Shown one piece after another: positions 1 through 10,386 of a stretch of DNA of 64,000 bases (the stretch's first letter is position 1; each line of letters opens with the position of its first letter). This DNA is from Paraphoma chrysanthemicola (lineage: Eukaryota > Ascomycota > Dothideomycetes > Pleosporales > Phaeosphaeriaceae): positions 620,001 to 684,000 of the forward strand of contig JAGMWG010000018.1 in the NCBI GenBank assembly GCA_020744225.1. The letters run 5' to 3'. The position numbers were made by a program, and so were the translations under genes. The notes below the pieces were generated by a model. That model was not told the DNA's origin and did not search any database. It was given only the letters and a program-made list of their open reading frames with translations.

Positions 1-188
1 GCGTACATTCTTTGGTACAGATTAGAATTATATGTAGCATACATCGAAATTTGATATCAATCAATCATGTATCTAAGCCCAATGTCTCAACGTCATCACA
101 CTGATGCTTGGATATGTACTGCTTTCATGCAGGTAGATTCAATCAACACATTTGGATTGATGAGATACAATCTTATTGTGTGCCGTTG

Positions 189-1760
189 TTATCGCTTGGA
201 TAGCTGCACAGCCTCATCCTCATCCTGGTCATCATCGCGCTCCACACTTCCATCCCCATCCTCTTCATCGTTATCGTCCTCGTCAGCGTCTTCTTCCTCT
301 TCCTCGCTATCATTCCCCTCCCCATCACTCTCCCTTGCCGCCCCCCTTCCACTCTCCTTTCCATCCGCATCCTCTCGCTCCCTCAACTGCGCCCTCAAAC
401 CCTCTAGAATCACACCCATTCGAGATTTAAGATCCGGATTCCAGACTTGACTGATTTGACCTTCCATCTCCGCAATTTTGGCTCTCAGCTCTTCAGCAAC
501 TTTATCTTCCTCATCATCCTCGTCATCCAAATCGTTGACAGCATCGCCAGGCCCTGCCTCAACGTCGATCTGCGGATCGAATGCGTGTGCAAAGGTCGTA
601 GCCATCTTGCGATTACTGATTGCGAAGATGATTTCTTCGAGATTGGGCCACGTCTCCGAACTCCCTCCTCGACCCTTTTTCCCACTACTGCTCTCGGATC
701 CAGGAGTGAGAACTTTCTTCCAAGCCCTAGCTATATCGCCCACGGGATTCCCATATGCGCCGCATCCCCACGCACCCAAGACGAGTTTCTTGACGCCTTT
801 TCCTTGCGCAATACGTAACACTGCGCGCATTTTCTTCTCGACGAGGATTTGATCTGGTTTACTCAATTTCTTGACCACATCCCCATCCCCATCAGCATCC
901 TTCCCACCCTCCTTCCCACCCACCACCCCCTCCTCAACCTCTAACTCCGGAAACCGCAACATCCCCGCAGAAATCACATCAACCCACCCCCTCTCACCCA
1001 CACCCAATTCCCCCTTGCCATCACCCAGCGTCTTCGCATTGCGAAACACGAGCACGTCGGACGTCCATATCCCGCCAAACTCGGGTAAACGGTAGTAAGA
1101 TTCTTTGAGCGAGGGGAGGAGCGTTGTTCGAGCGCAGAGGAATTCTTCTTGGGAGGTTGCGCCGCTGAGAACGCCGCCGCCGGGACGGAGTGGGGAGGCC
1201 ATGTTGAGGATGCAGATGTTTTGGCGGGATTTATGTGGGGTTTTGGAAGCTGGTGCTGGGGTGGAGTGGGAGAGGATGTGTGCGGCGGTCAGAGTATCTG
1301 TTGATATAATTCGGATGGTACATTCTTTGACTTGGTCCTCTGGGGTTGGGTTCGTTGTGTTGGCGTGTAGGTTTAGATTCGATACTCCTTGGTCTAGAGA
1401 CGCAGTAGTTGTACTTTTCGATCGTCTGGAGTTACGGCTTTTACTCTCATGCACACCGGCATCAGCTCCGGCCCCGACTTCTTTGATCTTACGTCGGCCC
1501 TGGCCTTTGCGCTTAACGTACCCTGCGTCGGCATCTGCATCTTCAGTCCTTGATACTGCGGAGTTGCCAGTGGCAACGGCCGCACGATAGGGTGCAGGAT
1601 CTGCAATAAGTTCCGATGCGTCTGCGCCTCTTCTTGCACGTGCGTTGGATGCAAGGAGTGCGGGGATGGTCTTGTTGATGATGTGGCGCGCTTGTTTTGC
1701 ACGGAGGTCTTTGCGGATCGAGGGTGGTGCGAGGCCTTGGGATGGGTCGATGCGGCCCAT
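189..1760 (-). CDS. Microbial-type PARG catalytic domain protein (TIGR02452/DUF2263 family)
   Basis: A single open frame of 523 aa starts at the first ATG (MGRIDPSQG). The core resembles bacterial/fungal poly(ADP-ribose) glycohydrolases, a macrodomain fold that hydrolyses ADP-ribose polymers. The PARG signature GGG followed by QEE is present at residues 194-196 and 204-206 (GGGVLSGATSQEE), and the two Glu are the expected catalytic pair. A second conserved patch, GAWGCGAYGNP, lies around residue 345. The N-terminal ~150 residues form the helical part usual in this family. The last ~100 residues are a Glu/Asp-rich low-complexity tail not needed for catalysis. Family assignment is from motifs; a nuclear DNA-damage role is inference. 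Confidence 0.85.
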   Translation of the reverse strand: MGRIDPSQGLAPPSIRKDLRAKQARHIINKTIPALLASNARARRGADASELIADPAPYRAAVATGNSAVSRTEDADADAGYVKRKGQGRRKIKEVGAGADAGVHESKSRNSRRSKSTTTASLDQGVSNLNLHANTTNPTPEDQVKECTIRIISTDTLTAAHILSHSTPAPASKTPHKSRQNICILNMASPLRPGGGVLSGATSQEEFLCARTTLLPSLKESYYRLPEFGGIWTSDVLVFRNAKTLGDGKGELGVGERGWVDVISAGMLRFPELEVEEGVVGGKEGGKDADGDGDVVKKLSKPDQILVEKKMRAVLRIAQGKGVKKLVLGAWGCGAYGNPVGDIARAWKKVLTPGSESSSGKKGRGGSSETWPNLEEIIFAISNRKMATTFAHAFDPQIDVEAGPGDAVNDLDDEDDEEDKVAEELRAKIAEMEGQISQVWNPDLKSRMGVILEGLRAQLREREDADGKESGRGAARESDGEGNDSEEEEEDADEDDNDEEDGDGSVERDDDQDEDEAVQLSKR

Positions 1761-2447
1761 TTCTGGTCGCTTTTTGAGGCTCTTGTGTTCAAATCGATAT
1801 TACGTCAATCGAGAGATTGTGTGGCTTGAAGAAAGATGTTGGTGAAGAGGATAAAAGAGGTTTGGAGTATGGTACGGTACCGTGATGGTTGGGCTGATGC
1901 AAGTGGGTGATTGTGGTTAGGGCAGGATTAGCCGAGTGGCGGGTGAGAAGGAGCAGCTCTTAGCTTAAGGTCCTAGTACGGTCTTCCTCATATCCCACCA
2001 CTCTTCTGACCTAGCTTTATCTTGTCTTGCGGTTGTCCAGTCTTGTATTGATGCTGCCGAGATGATTACAGAATATTAAGCTAGTTACACCCATCCCGTC
2101 CGATTGACAAGGTTTTTCGAGTAGGCTCATCCGGGCAGGAAGTAGATGATACACTAGTGTCAAGGAACGTCGCTCGAAGGGAAGATGAGGATTCTTTCGA
2201 CGGGCTGAATGTATGTTCTTGTCATCTTTAATCTCTACTGAAGACAATGTACAGAGTACGCGGCTGTGCCCGAGGAATCCTATTGCTCTGGTGGAGTTGT
2301 CGCAATTTTCCGCAGACGCAATAACTGTCCTACTGATCTAATTAGGTGTTCAACATTGCCGCAAAGGCGGCTTAGGTAGCGAATTATTTCAGGTAATTCG
2401 AGGGCGTAATCGTCGTAGGGACGATCGCATATCTTTGCCCTCACTGA
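1761..2447. other. Intergenic stretch, no gene seen
   Basis: About 0.7 kb between the divergent 5' end of the PARG-like gene and the 3' end of the zinc-binding gene. Only short open frames without family resemblance occur here. It presumably holds the PARG-gene promoter and a 3' UTR. Confidence 0.5.
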
Positions 2448-3108
2448 TCACCCAATTCGTGAGCGTTTCGTCCCGTCCGAGCGATGGATATCTTTTCGAC
2501 AGCCGGCTCCATCTGCTCTAGCACCACAACAACTCCGCCCAACTGCCTGAGGATACTGCTCTCTGAACTCCGAGATGTCGCGCTCGCCGTCACCATCGCA
2601 ATCATCCCGGACGGACGCTCCATGGTCTATCTCAAGCGTGCCTCATTCGCAGATCAACGTTCAGATACTTGGAACTGGTGAGATTCGTACCGTGATGGAA
2701 AGTGCATGCCACAGGTGTGTTCCTTTGAGTATTAAAATCCCGTTTGCATGGAACGCATGTATCGATGTGCGGTTCAGGAGCACGCTTGAGGGAGGGCGGA
2801 TGTAATGCCGGGTTACACGCATGATGTGTCCCATCTTGTGGTGAACTCAGAACGTGATCACCTGTCTGCGCGTTTGAGCTTCCTCCTACTTCGGCCAGAC
2901 CATACCCACTAAACAGAGGGTTGGTCCGATCCTTTTTGACACCGGCTACAAGTTTGAACATCAGAGGTTCCGTTGCCTGTGGAACTTCGTCATACACCTC
3001 GCGCAGTATGAGACGTAGACGTTCTGGAGTGGCAGCATCGATGTACTCGAACAAGACGTCCTGGTAGGTTGCGCTGTCAAAATGTAAATTTGTCCCACCT
3101 ACTTCCAT
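2448..3108 (-). CDS. Small Cys/His-rich zinc-binding protein (CHORD-like pattern)
   Basis: I read two exons, 2691-3108 and 2448-2626, with a 64-nt intron (donor GTACGA, acceptor GATAG). They give 198 aa from ATG 3108. Splicing joins two halves of a metal-binding pattern: C118-x2-C121, C135, H138-H139 in exon 1, then C172-C173-G, G-C182 and H187 in exon 2. This order (CxxC, a Cys before a His-rich turn, CCG, GC...H) resembles CHORD-type or related zinc modules. The first ~110 residues contain a helical segment (about 20-45) with no recognised domain. Function is unknown. That splicing restores the Cys/His series supports the intron, but the family name is tentative. Confidence 0.6.
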
Positions 3109-3407
3109 TTTGCTCTCTTTTGATTAGACTTCAAAAAACCGAATGAGAGTACACTCCGGCGAGCCCGAAATTTGACCAGTTCACTTCCTCCTTCTGTTGT
3201 GGTTCCAGTGCATTGCTAGATCCAGGGATGGGGAGGCGGCCATAACAGGCTAGAGAACCCCACAGCCTAATGCAGTTTAGGCGGGACGGGTTGACCCTCA
3301 GCTCACGCCCTCAAACCTCGTATTTCATGCCATCACGGCCGGATGTCGTCACTCTCCCTTCATCTTCGCACGTTCTGTGAACTTGACTAGAAGAGAGTCG
3401 CATCGCT

Positions 3408-4285
3408 ATGATGGCGCAAGTATGTGCGCAACGGAAGCTATGAGACACTTTACAAGCTGATGACAACAGTTGACGGTCCCAACTGAGTGGGTCCAATCGT
3501 TCAAGCAGGATCCTTCTAAGGTGGGATTTCTGGACCTACCGCGGGAGCTGCGAGACTGTGTATACAGCTTTGCATTCCATGTGCAGGGCGCGATCTTCCT
3601 GCTTTCGATGAATCCGTGGGCCATGGATCCCGGGTCGATAGGCCAAGTCGTTCGACATGACAACAAGGGACCTGTCGAGCCAAAACGGCTTCGAGATGTC
3701 GTGCCGATGACATTGCTTCGGACGTGTGGACAGATTCGCTCAGAGTGCAGCCTAGTCCTGTTTGGGGACAACATCTTTCGCGTCTGGTTTTTGACAACGC
3801 CGGATTTAGCGCCTTGCTATCGTCAGTTGATTCGACACATTACCTTCGATCTGCAGCCAGACCAAAAAATGTATAGGCCTCGATGGTCTGGACTCGAGGA
3901 AGTTAGCTACGGATGGAATCGGCGCTGGTGGCCCGACGTGGTTTCCAAGAGCTTGAGGATGCTGGACCAATTTCCTAACGTGGAGGACATCACTATCAAG
4001 TTGACATCCAAGGACCATGGAGAGACGTGGAAACCGGCATTCTTCGACATCGAACATAAGACGAGAGAGCATCGCGTCGCAGTTGCTGCTCGATGGATGC
4101 ATCCTAGATGCCCGATAGAGAATGCGCGCCTGCGAAACTGTTTGCGATTGGAGCTGCAAACACCACGCGTGCGTGAGAAGGACGATTATACAAATTCCCG
4201 TTTTGCTCCTGACGAAGAGGGCGAGTCCGAATGGGACTTTACCGAATTTGCTGATGCGTTTCAGCTTATGAAAAGCTTTGGATGA
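3408..4285 (+). CDS. F-box-like fungal protein
   Basis: The main exon 3470-4285 has no ATG near its start. An intron 3420-3469 (GTATGT...ACAACAG, 50 nt) joins it to a tiny first exon 3408-3419 (ATG ATG GCG CAA), giving about 275 aa. The segment FLDLPRELRDCVY near residue 25 is the short F-box-like start typical of large fungal families used as substrate receptors of SCF ubiquitin ligases. A later stretch (MTLLRTCGQIRSE) is the second helix commonly seen in them. The C-terminal part is not assigned. Substrate is unknown; the class is moderately sure from motif only. Confidence 0.7.
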
Positions 4286-4638
4286 GCAATGCTCAACGTG
4301 GTGGTGTTTCAAACCTACCTTACAATTCATTGCGTCATACATATGGCGATTACTTTGGTTCTCCTTCGTCAACAAAACGTTCCAAATCAGGGTCGGAGGT
4401 ATAGCTTTGAGTTCTCACTGCGATAGGGTGTTGTTGACAGACGTGCATAGAAGCTCTTACCTATTCCGAATGGCAAAGCCCCAATGTTGATGGCCACGTG
4501 CAAGCTCAGGAAGGGCCCTTCCACCTCAGCTGCTGCTGTACATATCCGCGATGTTCTCATTCTACTCCTCTCGAACTCCATACAGCATACTTCTCAATCT
4601 ATTGTCGCTCAACAGCATTCCTTGACCTGGTCAGCGCC

Positions 4639-5702
4639 ATGTCTTCAGAGCCATCATTCACTTCCGACTCGGCCGTTGCATCGAGCGGCGTGCTTATTCC
4701 TATACTACAGGAAAGTCTACAAGATACCAACAAAGATATTGCGCAACTGAAGGTAGACATCCGGACCGAATTCGACAAGCTTCGGCATCGGGCCTTGACG
4801 TCTGCGCCTGAGTCACTGGAGCCACCGCCACCCAGTACTGCAATGGGCACACCGAATCAATCGTCCTCGCCACTTCAACTGTCATCAGCAGCATCATCAT
4901 CATCTCTATCGCTCTATTCTCAAGACAGCATGGCGATTACATCATGCTGCAGGTGTCATACGCACTTCAACATCCTCCTCGACGATCACGGCGACTTAAT
5001 TACCGATCTATCAGCGCAGGCGCATTCCCTTCGATACATGCTACACTCGATCAGGGACGATCTGCATCTTGGAAGATGCAACGGAAGCGTCGAACCATCG
5101 CAGACTGAAATACAATCGATGTCTGGCTCACCATCGTCCAACGAAGTTGTGAAGTTCAACATACGCCAGGTCAACGGACGGATGGGACAAGAACCTAACA
5201 GGGTTCTTTCTGGTTCCACCTTGATCGACACGTCAAATGGGGAAATGGCGAACAGCCGGCGAGGCCTCGTCAAAATTGACACTTCCGCAGCGGGTGGGTA
5301 CTGCGTCGTGCTTGCGATTCTTTAGTCTAACGGCAATCAGGACCATCTAGCCATGACCCACGGGAATTCTCGTCTGACGATAATCACCACCATCGAAACC
5401 GAACAAATAGAGTCATATCTACAATGGTGCAGCCGCGAGGAAAAGGCCTTGCGTCTCCGCATACCAAGCCGAATGGTGCAGCACCATCGACAGCCACAGA
5501 CCATCCCAGCTCGTTGCAAGCGGCTAGAAATCTTCAGCGCAGTTCAGCTATTCCAACTTTCAAGACAGCAAGAACACCAGGTGTAGCCTTGGACAGCACA
5601 CCAATCATGGCCAGCTCGAAGTTAAGGTCAAATGCACAGCGGAGCACGCAGGGGAGTGGCGTGAATCTGGCGCCCTCGCAGCGCAGACCTAAATGGCGTT
5701 GA
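4639..5702 (+). CDS. Hypothetical low-complexity protein with coiled coil
   Basis: Exons 4639-5293 and 5341-5702, joined across a 47-nt intron (GTGGGT...AATCAG), give 338 aa. The ATG at 4639 (MSSEPSFTSDS) is preferred because the upstream 5' extension of the frame looks non-coding. Residues ~25-55 (ESLQDTNKDIAQLKVDI and on) are a likely coiled coil. A CCRCH motif near residue 98 could bind metal. The rest is Ser/Pro/Gln/Arg-rich and probably disordered, with a basic C terminus. No known family is recognised. Splicing keeps both long frames open, which is the main support. Confidence 0.6.
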
Positions 5703-5996
5703 TGTTCTGGATGGTCGTTGCGCATCCATCTGCATTTCCTGCTTACCTTGTTGCGAATCTGGTCCTTATCATCTTTCGCAGTCTTCCGGACGGGCTAGCA
5801 GAAACGTGCTTTCAGGCAGACTAAACGTGTCTAGCTTCATGTAAGACATTGCTTCGAATTTCTTCTAGATCTCAATCTTTTTTGCTCAGTGGTTTCGCGG
5901 AAAGGTCTCGTGTTCACGTTCTGTCTCATCCACTTCACATCTTTAGTGCTATAGATACTCGCCTTTCTTCTCCCTTGTCAACCCATCGGAAAAAGT

Positions 5997-6926
5997 ATGC
6001 AAGCAGATTTAAGCCCCATAGACTTGCAACAATCGTTCCCAAGCCTATTTAGAGCGCTTGCTGGTCTCAAGCACGATCCCTACGAAGCGGGATGGTTGCT
6101 CGGCTGTGTCAACGACGTTGCGCATTGCTTTATTGTGGCTCACGCTCGCTCGAGCAACCCACATGGAGTCAACAACCCACTGTCTTCAGCACATGAATAC
6201 GCCGTTGCATACTTGCGCGACTTTGGGTCTTCCGGCGGCCCAGAAAGTTCTGTATCGTTTGCCAGCCTTATCGACGTTGATGAGCTCATCACTGTGGTAG
6301 GCGTGATACATGCGGCGCAAGCCCTCACGAACTGGAGCTGGACGATGCCTTTCACCCCAGTCAATGGTGAGTCGAGAGTGCGAGCGGCGATCGATGGGAT
6401 GGAATATCGATTTGTGGCGCTGCTTTATCAAGCTGTGATCGACTTTGTGTTTGAGGGCGATGCTGAGAGAATGGAAATTGCGCTCCTGGACTGGGGGTGG
6501 AGTGATGGTAAGTCAGTGGCGTATATGTGTGAGAAGGAAACTAATATTGAGACAGCACGCGAAACGGACTATGAACTATACGACGATGGCAATACTACTA
6601 ATTCCCTTGTCCAGTTCGATCCGGATGATACGCCGATGGAGTACATTGTCGTAGGTCCCAAGGTGCCGTCCGATATGTTTTGTTTCCCGTACACTCATAG
6701 CTCACCACCTGAGGGCGCTTGTGTGATTTGCTGCTACTTGTTCATAGATCCGGAAGTAGTACAAGAGCCGCTGGTACTAGCGAGATGCCGAGCTAGACAC
6801 AAGTTTCACATGAACTGTCTGGATGAATGGGTCAATGGGTCGAGCATGGAGAATGCGAACCGATGTCCGCACGACCGAGAGGTGCTATGCGAGAGGAGAA
6901 AGAGAATTCATATGGGAGAAAGCTGA
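5997..6926 (+). CDS. RING-finger family protein, copy 1 (degenerate RING)
   Basis: The frame is open for 309 codons from ATG 5997. A strong intron signal, 6508-6555 (GTAAGT...GAGACAG, 48 nt, in frame), probably removes 16 codons, leaving 293 aa. The N-terminal part (LQQSFPSLFRAL) matches the N termini of the genes at 12896 and 7021-8047, so the three are paralogs. The C-terminal finger reads CVIC, then C-x3-H-x2-H-x2-C, then CPHD. One zinc ligand is missing (Asp where the last CPxC Cys should be) and the spacing is one step off, so E3 activity is doubtful. It converges with the 7021 gene, with only 94 bp between stop codons. Confidence 0.75.
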   Translation: MQADLSPIDLQQSFPSLFRALAGLKHDPYEAGWLLGCVNDVAHCFIVAHARSSNPHGVNNPLSSAHEYAVAYLRDFGSSGGPESSVSFASLIDVDELITVVGVIHAAQALTNWSWTMPFTPVNGESRVRAAIDGMEYRFVALLYQAVIDFVFEGDAERMEIALLDWGWSDGKSVAYMCEKETNIETARETDYELYDDGNTTNSLVQFDPDDTPMEYIVVGPKVPSDMFCFPYTHSSPPEGACVICCYLFIDPEVVQEPLVLARCRARHKFHMNCLDEWVNGSSMENANRCPHDREVLCERRKRIHMGES

Positions 6927-7020
6927 TGAGAGCGAGATTGGTGTCCATGGCAGTGAGTATATCTTGTTACTTAACTATCTTCAAATCATTGTAGGACTCT
7001 CGTCTACATTACTTTGGACA

Positions 7021-8047
7021 CTACTCTTCGTTGGATATGTCCACATCGAACATATTCCGCAGACTATCACCAAATCCCTCTTCATCCCAAATATTCTCTC
7101 CCATCGAAGCCAAAATACGCGGTCGCCCTTCGCACATTTCGGCCCGACAAGACGGGCACGTATTTGCAGCGAGCTGCGCCGAATCGTTGACCCACGCATC
7201 AAGACACGCGACGTGAAAGTAGTGCCTGCATGTTGTCACCACCGATTTGCTGTCGCCTTCAGCCATAGCGACTACCTCCTCTACGCAGATGGCGCACACC
7301 GATCCAGCCGGCACCGCGTTCACATGTTCGCAGAACTGGCTCAACGGCACTCGCAGCCCCATGGGACGATACTCGTCCTCTTCATATTGATCACCCTCTG
7401 TATCCTTCTCCAGTTGAAGAGGATCAAGCCGTAAATCCTTGATCTCCGGGTCAGCCATTTGACCGGCCTCTTCTTCCGCAAATCCCCGACTCAAAAGGAC
7501 AAATTGCACAAATTTCATCCCCGGACGGAAAAAGTGGTGCAAAGACTTGAAAAGCGTGTTGAAATGTGTTGCGCGCCATCTTGCCATTGGATTTAGTAGC
7601 TCTATTCCTCGCGGCCTTGTCGCAGAGCGGCAGCAGTGTGAGCTCCACGTGCGCAAGGTGAGGATACAATCGACGACGCGCATGCATACAGCAATCCAGA
7701 TAGTCTGCTAGTCCTGACACTTCGAGCTCAGATACATCGATCTTATGGCACCGACCAACAACGTACTCCTGTAGCTTCGCACAGTATTCGTAAATTGGGT
7801 CGGAATTGGGCCGCTGGAGGAGGAACATGCATAGCGCAATGATGCTTTTGAAAATCACAGCCAGAAATTTACCCACGTCCTTACGGGGACCAGATACGAT
7901 GGCATGCGACGCAGTAAAGAAGAGACTGGGACAATGGCGGAGGAAGTGGCATATGACGTCGCAGTCGCGCTCATTTAGCTGGGTGGTTTTCCAGAGTGTG
8001 AAAAAATAGACTTCCGTGAAGGGTGATGAAGAATTTCGGAACTCGAT
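7021..8047 (-). pseudogene. RING-finger family protein, copy 2 (frame-broken)
   Basis: The C-terminal frame (7021 to about 7620) encodes an intact RING-H2 finger: CAIC, C-R-H-x2-H-x2-C and CPSC. The N-terminal part lies in a different frame, from about 7610 up to 8047, with no in-frame ATG. It reads CPSLFFTASHAIVSG, then VIFKSIIALCMFLLQRPN, aligning with FPSLFQVTQ and ...LAVLVLQRPS of the gene at 12896. The two frames abut near 7605-7625 (CDKAARN then RGIELLN) with no room for a normal intron that preserves both aligned halves. A single-base indel is the simplest reading. Together with the missing start, this suggests a pseudogene, though sequencing error or an unusual first exon cannot be excluded. 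Confidence 0.65.
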
Positions 8048-8553
8048 TCATGGCGAGTATCGTGCTTGGGTTGAGAGGCAAGCTAAGAGACTTTCGTGAA
8101 GCATTGCCCTAGCGGATGTTCCCTAAATGCCTGGGTTGGCTCGAGACGAATATCCCGGGCTTGCCCTAGCTTCCGCCGAGAAGTCAGGCATCCTGGCTTG
8201 TAGCCGCTGCCCACTAGCCTTAGTAATATTGAAGACAACATCTTACTCAGCGTTCCCACCATTCCTACACTGGAGCCATAAGAATAGCGCTAGTCTACTG
8301 TTCAGTCGACAGAGCTCATTTCCTCTCAACAATCATGCCTTTTGAGGAGCTGTAACTTCTAGTAATTTTTCTTCTTTTAGATTACTTGGAACAAACGCCT
8401 TTGGTTAGTAGGGCGGCTAGTATGAGAAATCAATTAGCAAGGCGTATTTAAAAGTCGATGTAATGATACAGAGGAGACATGCAAGCTAAGACCTATTATA
8501 TCCATAATATGATGCATTGAGTTCGAGTCCCATCCTCATTCTCTAGCAATCTC
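8048..8553. other. Intergenic stretch, relatively AT-rich
   Basis: About 0.5 kb between the broken RING copy and the HET gene. It contains short open frames only and T-rich runs (for example near 8366). No element is recognised. Confidence 0.4.
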
Positions 8554-10386
8554 TTAACATAGGAAAACATCTTCCTCCTTTAGCCCCCATTCTGCCCAAT
8601 CTTCATATTCCTTACTACTTCCTAATACACCTGGAGATCCGTTATGATCAAGCTCTCGGCTGAGGATCAGCACAGATCCAACAAGCTTGTAGTGCCCAGT
8701 TACATCTGTCCTACGTAAGATGAAAGGGGATCTTGTTCCGAAGATAATACAACAAAGGTCACCTGCTCGCACAGCCTTCGGTGCCAGACCGTAGTATCCA
8801 CGGTTTGACATAATGAAACGTCTATTATGTACATCTTCCATTCTCATTTCATGGAATAATCTAGCATCATTGTACGCGGCGTCTCCCTGAAAAGTCTCAC
8901 GTTGCAACATTCGCATATAAGCAGACTCGAGCGTTTTCCACTCTTTCAATAGTCCTCGGTAAACCCCACATCGAAATATTTCAACAAAAGCTCTCAAAGA
9001 AGAGCACGAGTAGGGCGTCGAGGTTGATCGAGTCGAAATGTACTCCCAGAGCGAGACGACATCGCCGGGTTTCGTGGAATATTTGATAAACGCTTCCCCA
9101 GTAAACATGACAGTATCAAAGATCATGATTTGAAGCCCCAGAGTAGTGTGGTTTGCTGACACTGAGATCCTGGATGGCGATAGTCGGGACGTGATGCGCC
9201 TTGAAGTCCTACTGTAATTGTTCAGGGTGCCTGTATAGCTCGAGTAGAGTCGCAGATTCCAGCGCGGGATCCAAGAAGCGAATTCGCATTCGATTGTACT
9301 GTTGTTGTTGTGGACAAAATGTAAAATATCCAGGTCTTCGAATGTTCGCAGGTATTTCACCGCGAAATCGCGGTAAACACGGATGTATGGTATCGTATAA
9401 TCCGGCTGGACCGTGAAAAGAAGCATCTTATTGTTGTTCAACTCCAGAAGGCTCATAAAAGCATAGACTCTGTCCCTGGGATCCGTAACGTCAAGCCATC
9501 TAGCAGAATCCAAGATCTCAAGAAGACTGAGAGATTCAACAGTACCCTCGGGCTGGAAAGTGATGGCTTCGCAGTTTTGTCGAGAATGAAAACTTTCAAA
9601 GTGTAATTTTGATAGCCACAGTCGCTCATAACTCGGAAGCTTTAGTGCCCTCCGAACGCACCAAATATAGGTTCGCACCAGCTTCAGCCAGTTAATATTT
9701 GTGTCTCCCCATCGTACAACCACGTCCGGGCCCAATGCTGCTTCCTGTACGACCCAGCCTCGCCTGAACCAAGGCTGATGTAGTAGAATGCCGAATGATG
9801 CCCATCCACTGTGCGAGAGGAGCGGGTCATCCTCATCTGGAAATGGGAAGCTGTTCGCACTCCAGTCGAAGTTGGCTCGCCCAAAGACGCTCTGTATCCT
9901 ATAATCGACATCTGTCACAAGACCTTCCACAATGGACGCATGACCATGGTCCGATGGACCTAAGCAAATGAGTGTGCAAGTTGACTTCTTGTAAATTTCT
10001 CCCATTAAGGACACTTGATATCCCAGTTCTTCAGGGTCCGCTTGATTGATGCAAATCGAGTCAACCCAAAGCGTCCGTGGCTCGTTCTTGAGCCGGATCT
10101 GGATTAGGGCAGCAGCCAAATTTGCGGTAATACGAATATCCTTGCCATTGCAAATCATCGGCTGATTTTTGACTAATGTACCCCATACATATGAAATCGC
10201 CTCGAAAGGAGGAAATTCACTGAGGTGAGCAGAGTGAAGTGTGCAAACAAGAGGCTCACTTGTTGTGCTGGCCGGCTGGAGAATCAGATGTCGAGCAGAA
10301 AATCGATCTTGTAACGGTCCATATTCAAAGCGGCGTGGTTGAATCTGTGGCGGCTCGGCCATTTCAAGTGTCTGTTCTTGGGACAT
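8554..10386 (-). CDS. HET domain (heterokaryon incompatibility) protein
   Basis: An intronless frame of 610 aa runs from ATG 10386. The three HET-domain blocks are present: FEAISYVWG at ~61-69, LWVDSICINQ at ~106-115, and the QV-x3-MGEIY block at ~124-132. HET proteins trigger incompatibility cell death in filamentous fungi, and the HET fold is TIR-related. Beyond ~residue 200 the protein has the usual poorly conserved C-terminal half (a DPRDRVYAFMSLL segment is typical) with no NACHT, ankyrin or WD repeats. It sits between copies of a fast-diverging RING family. Partner and recognition specificity are unknown. Confidence 0.92.
   Translation of the reverse strand: MSQEQTLEMAEPPQIQPRRFEYGPLQDRFSARHLILQPASTTSEPLVCTLHSAHLSEFPPFEAISYVWGTLVKNQPMICNGKDIRITANLAAALIQIRLKNEPRTLWVDSICINQADPEELGYQVSLMGEIYKKSTCTLICLGPSDHGHASIVEGLVTDVDYRIQSVFGRANFDWSANSFPFPDEDDPLLSHSGWASFGILLHQPWFRRGWVVQEAALGPDVVVRWGDTNINWLKLVRTYIWCVRRALKLPSYERLWLSKLHFESFHSRQNCEAITFQPEGTVESLSLLEILDSARWLDVTDPRDRVYAFMSLLELNNNKMLLFTVQPDYTIPYIRVYRDFAVKYLRTFEDLDILHFVHNNNSTIECEFASWIPRWNLRLYSSYTGTLNNYSRTSRRITSRLSPSRISVSANHTTLGLQIMIFDTVMFTGEAFIKYSTKPGDVVSLWEYISTRSTSTPYSCSSLRAFVEIFRCGVYRGLLKEWKTLESAYMRMLQRETFQGDAAYNDARLFHEMRMEDVHNRRFIMSNRGYYGLAPKAVRAGDLCCIIFGTRSPFILRRTDVTGHYKLVGSVLILSRELDHNGSPGVLGSSKEYEDWAEWGLKEEDVFLC

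Noticed and set aside
1105..1590. 161-codon forward frame antisense to the PARG-like gene
   Set aside because: The reverse strand holds the PARG signature; the forward frame is a shadow.
8518..8535. Second T-loop-like box (GTTCGAGTCC)
   Set aside because: No matching stems around it.
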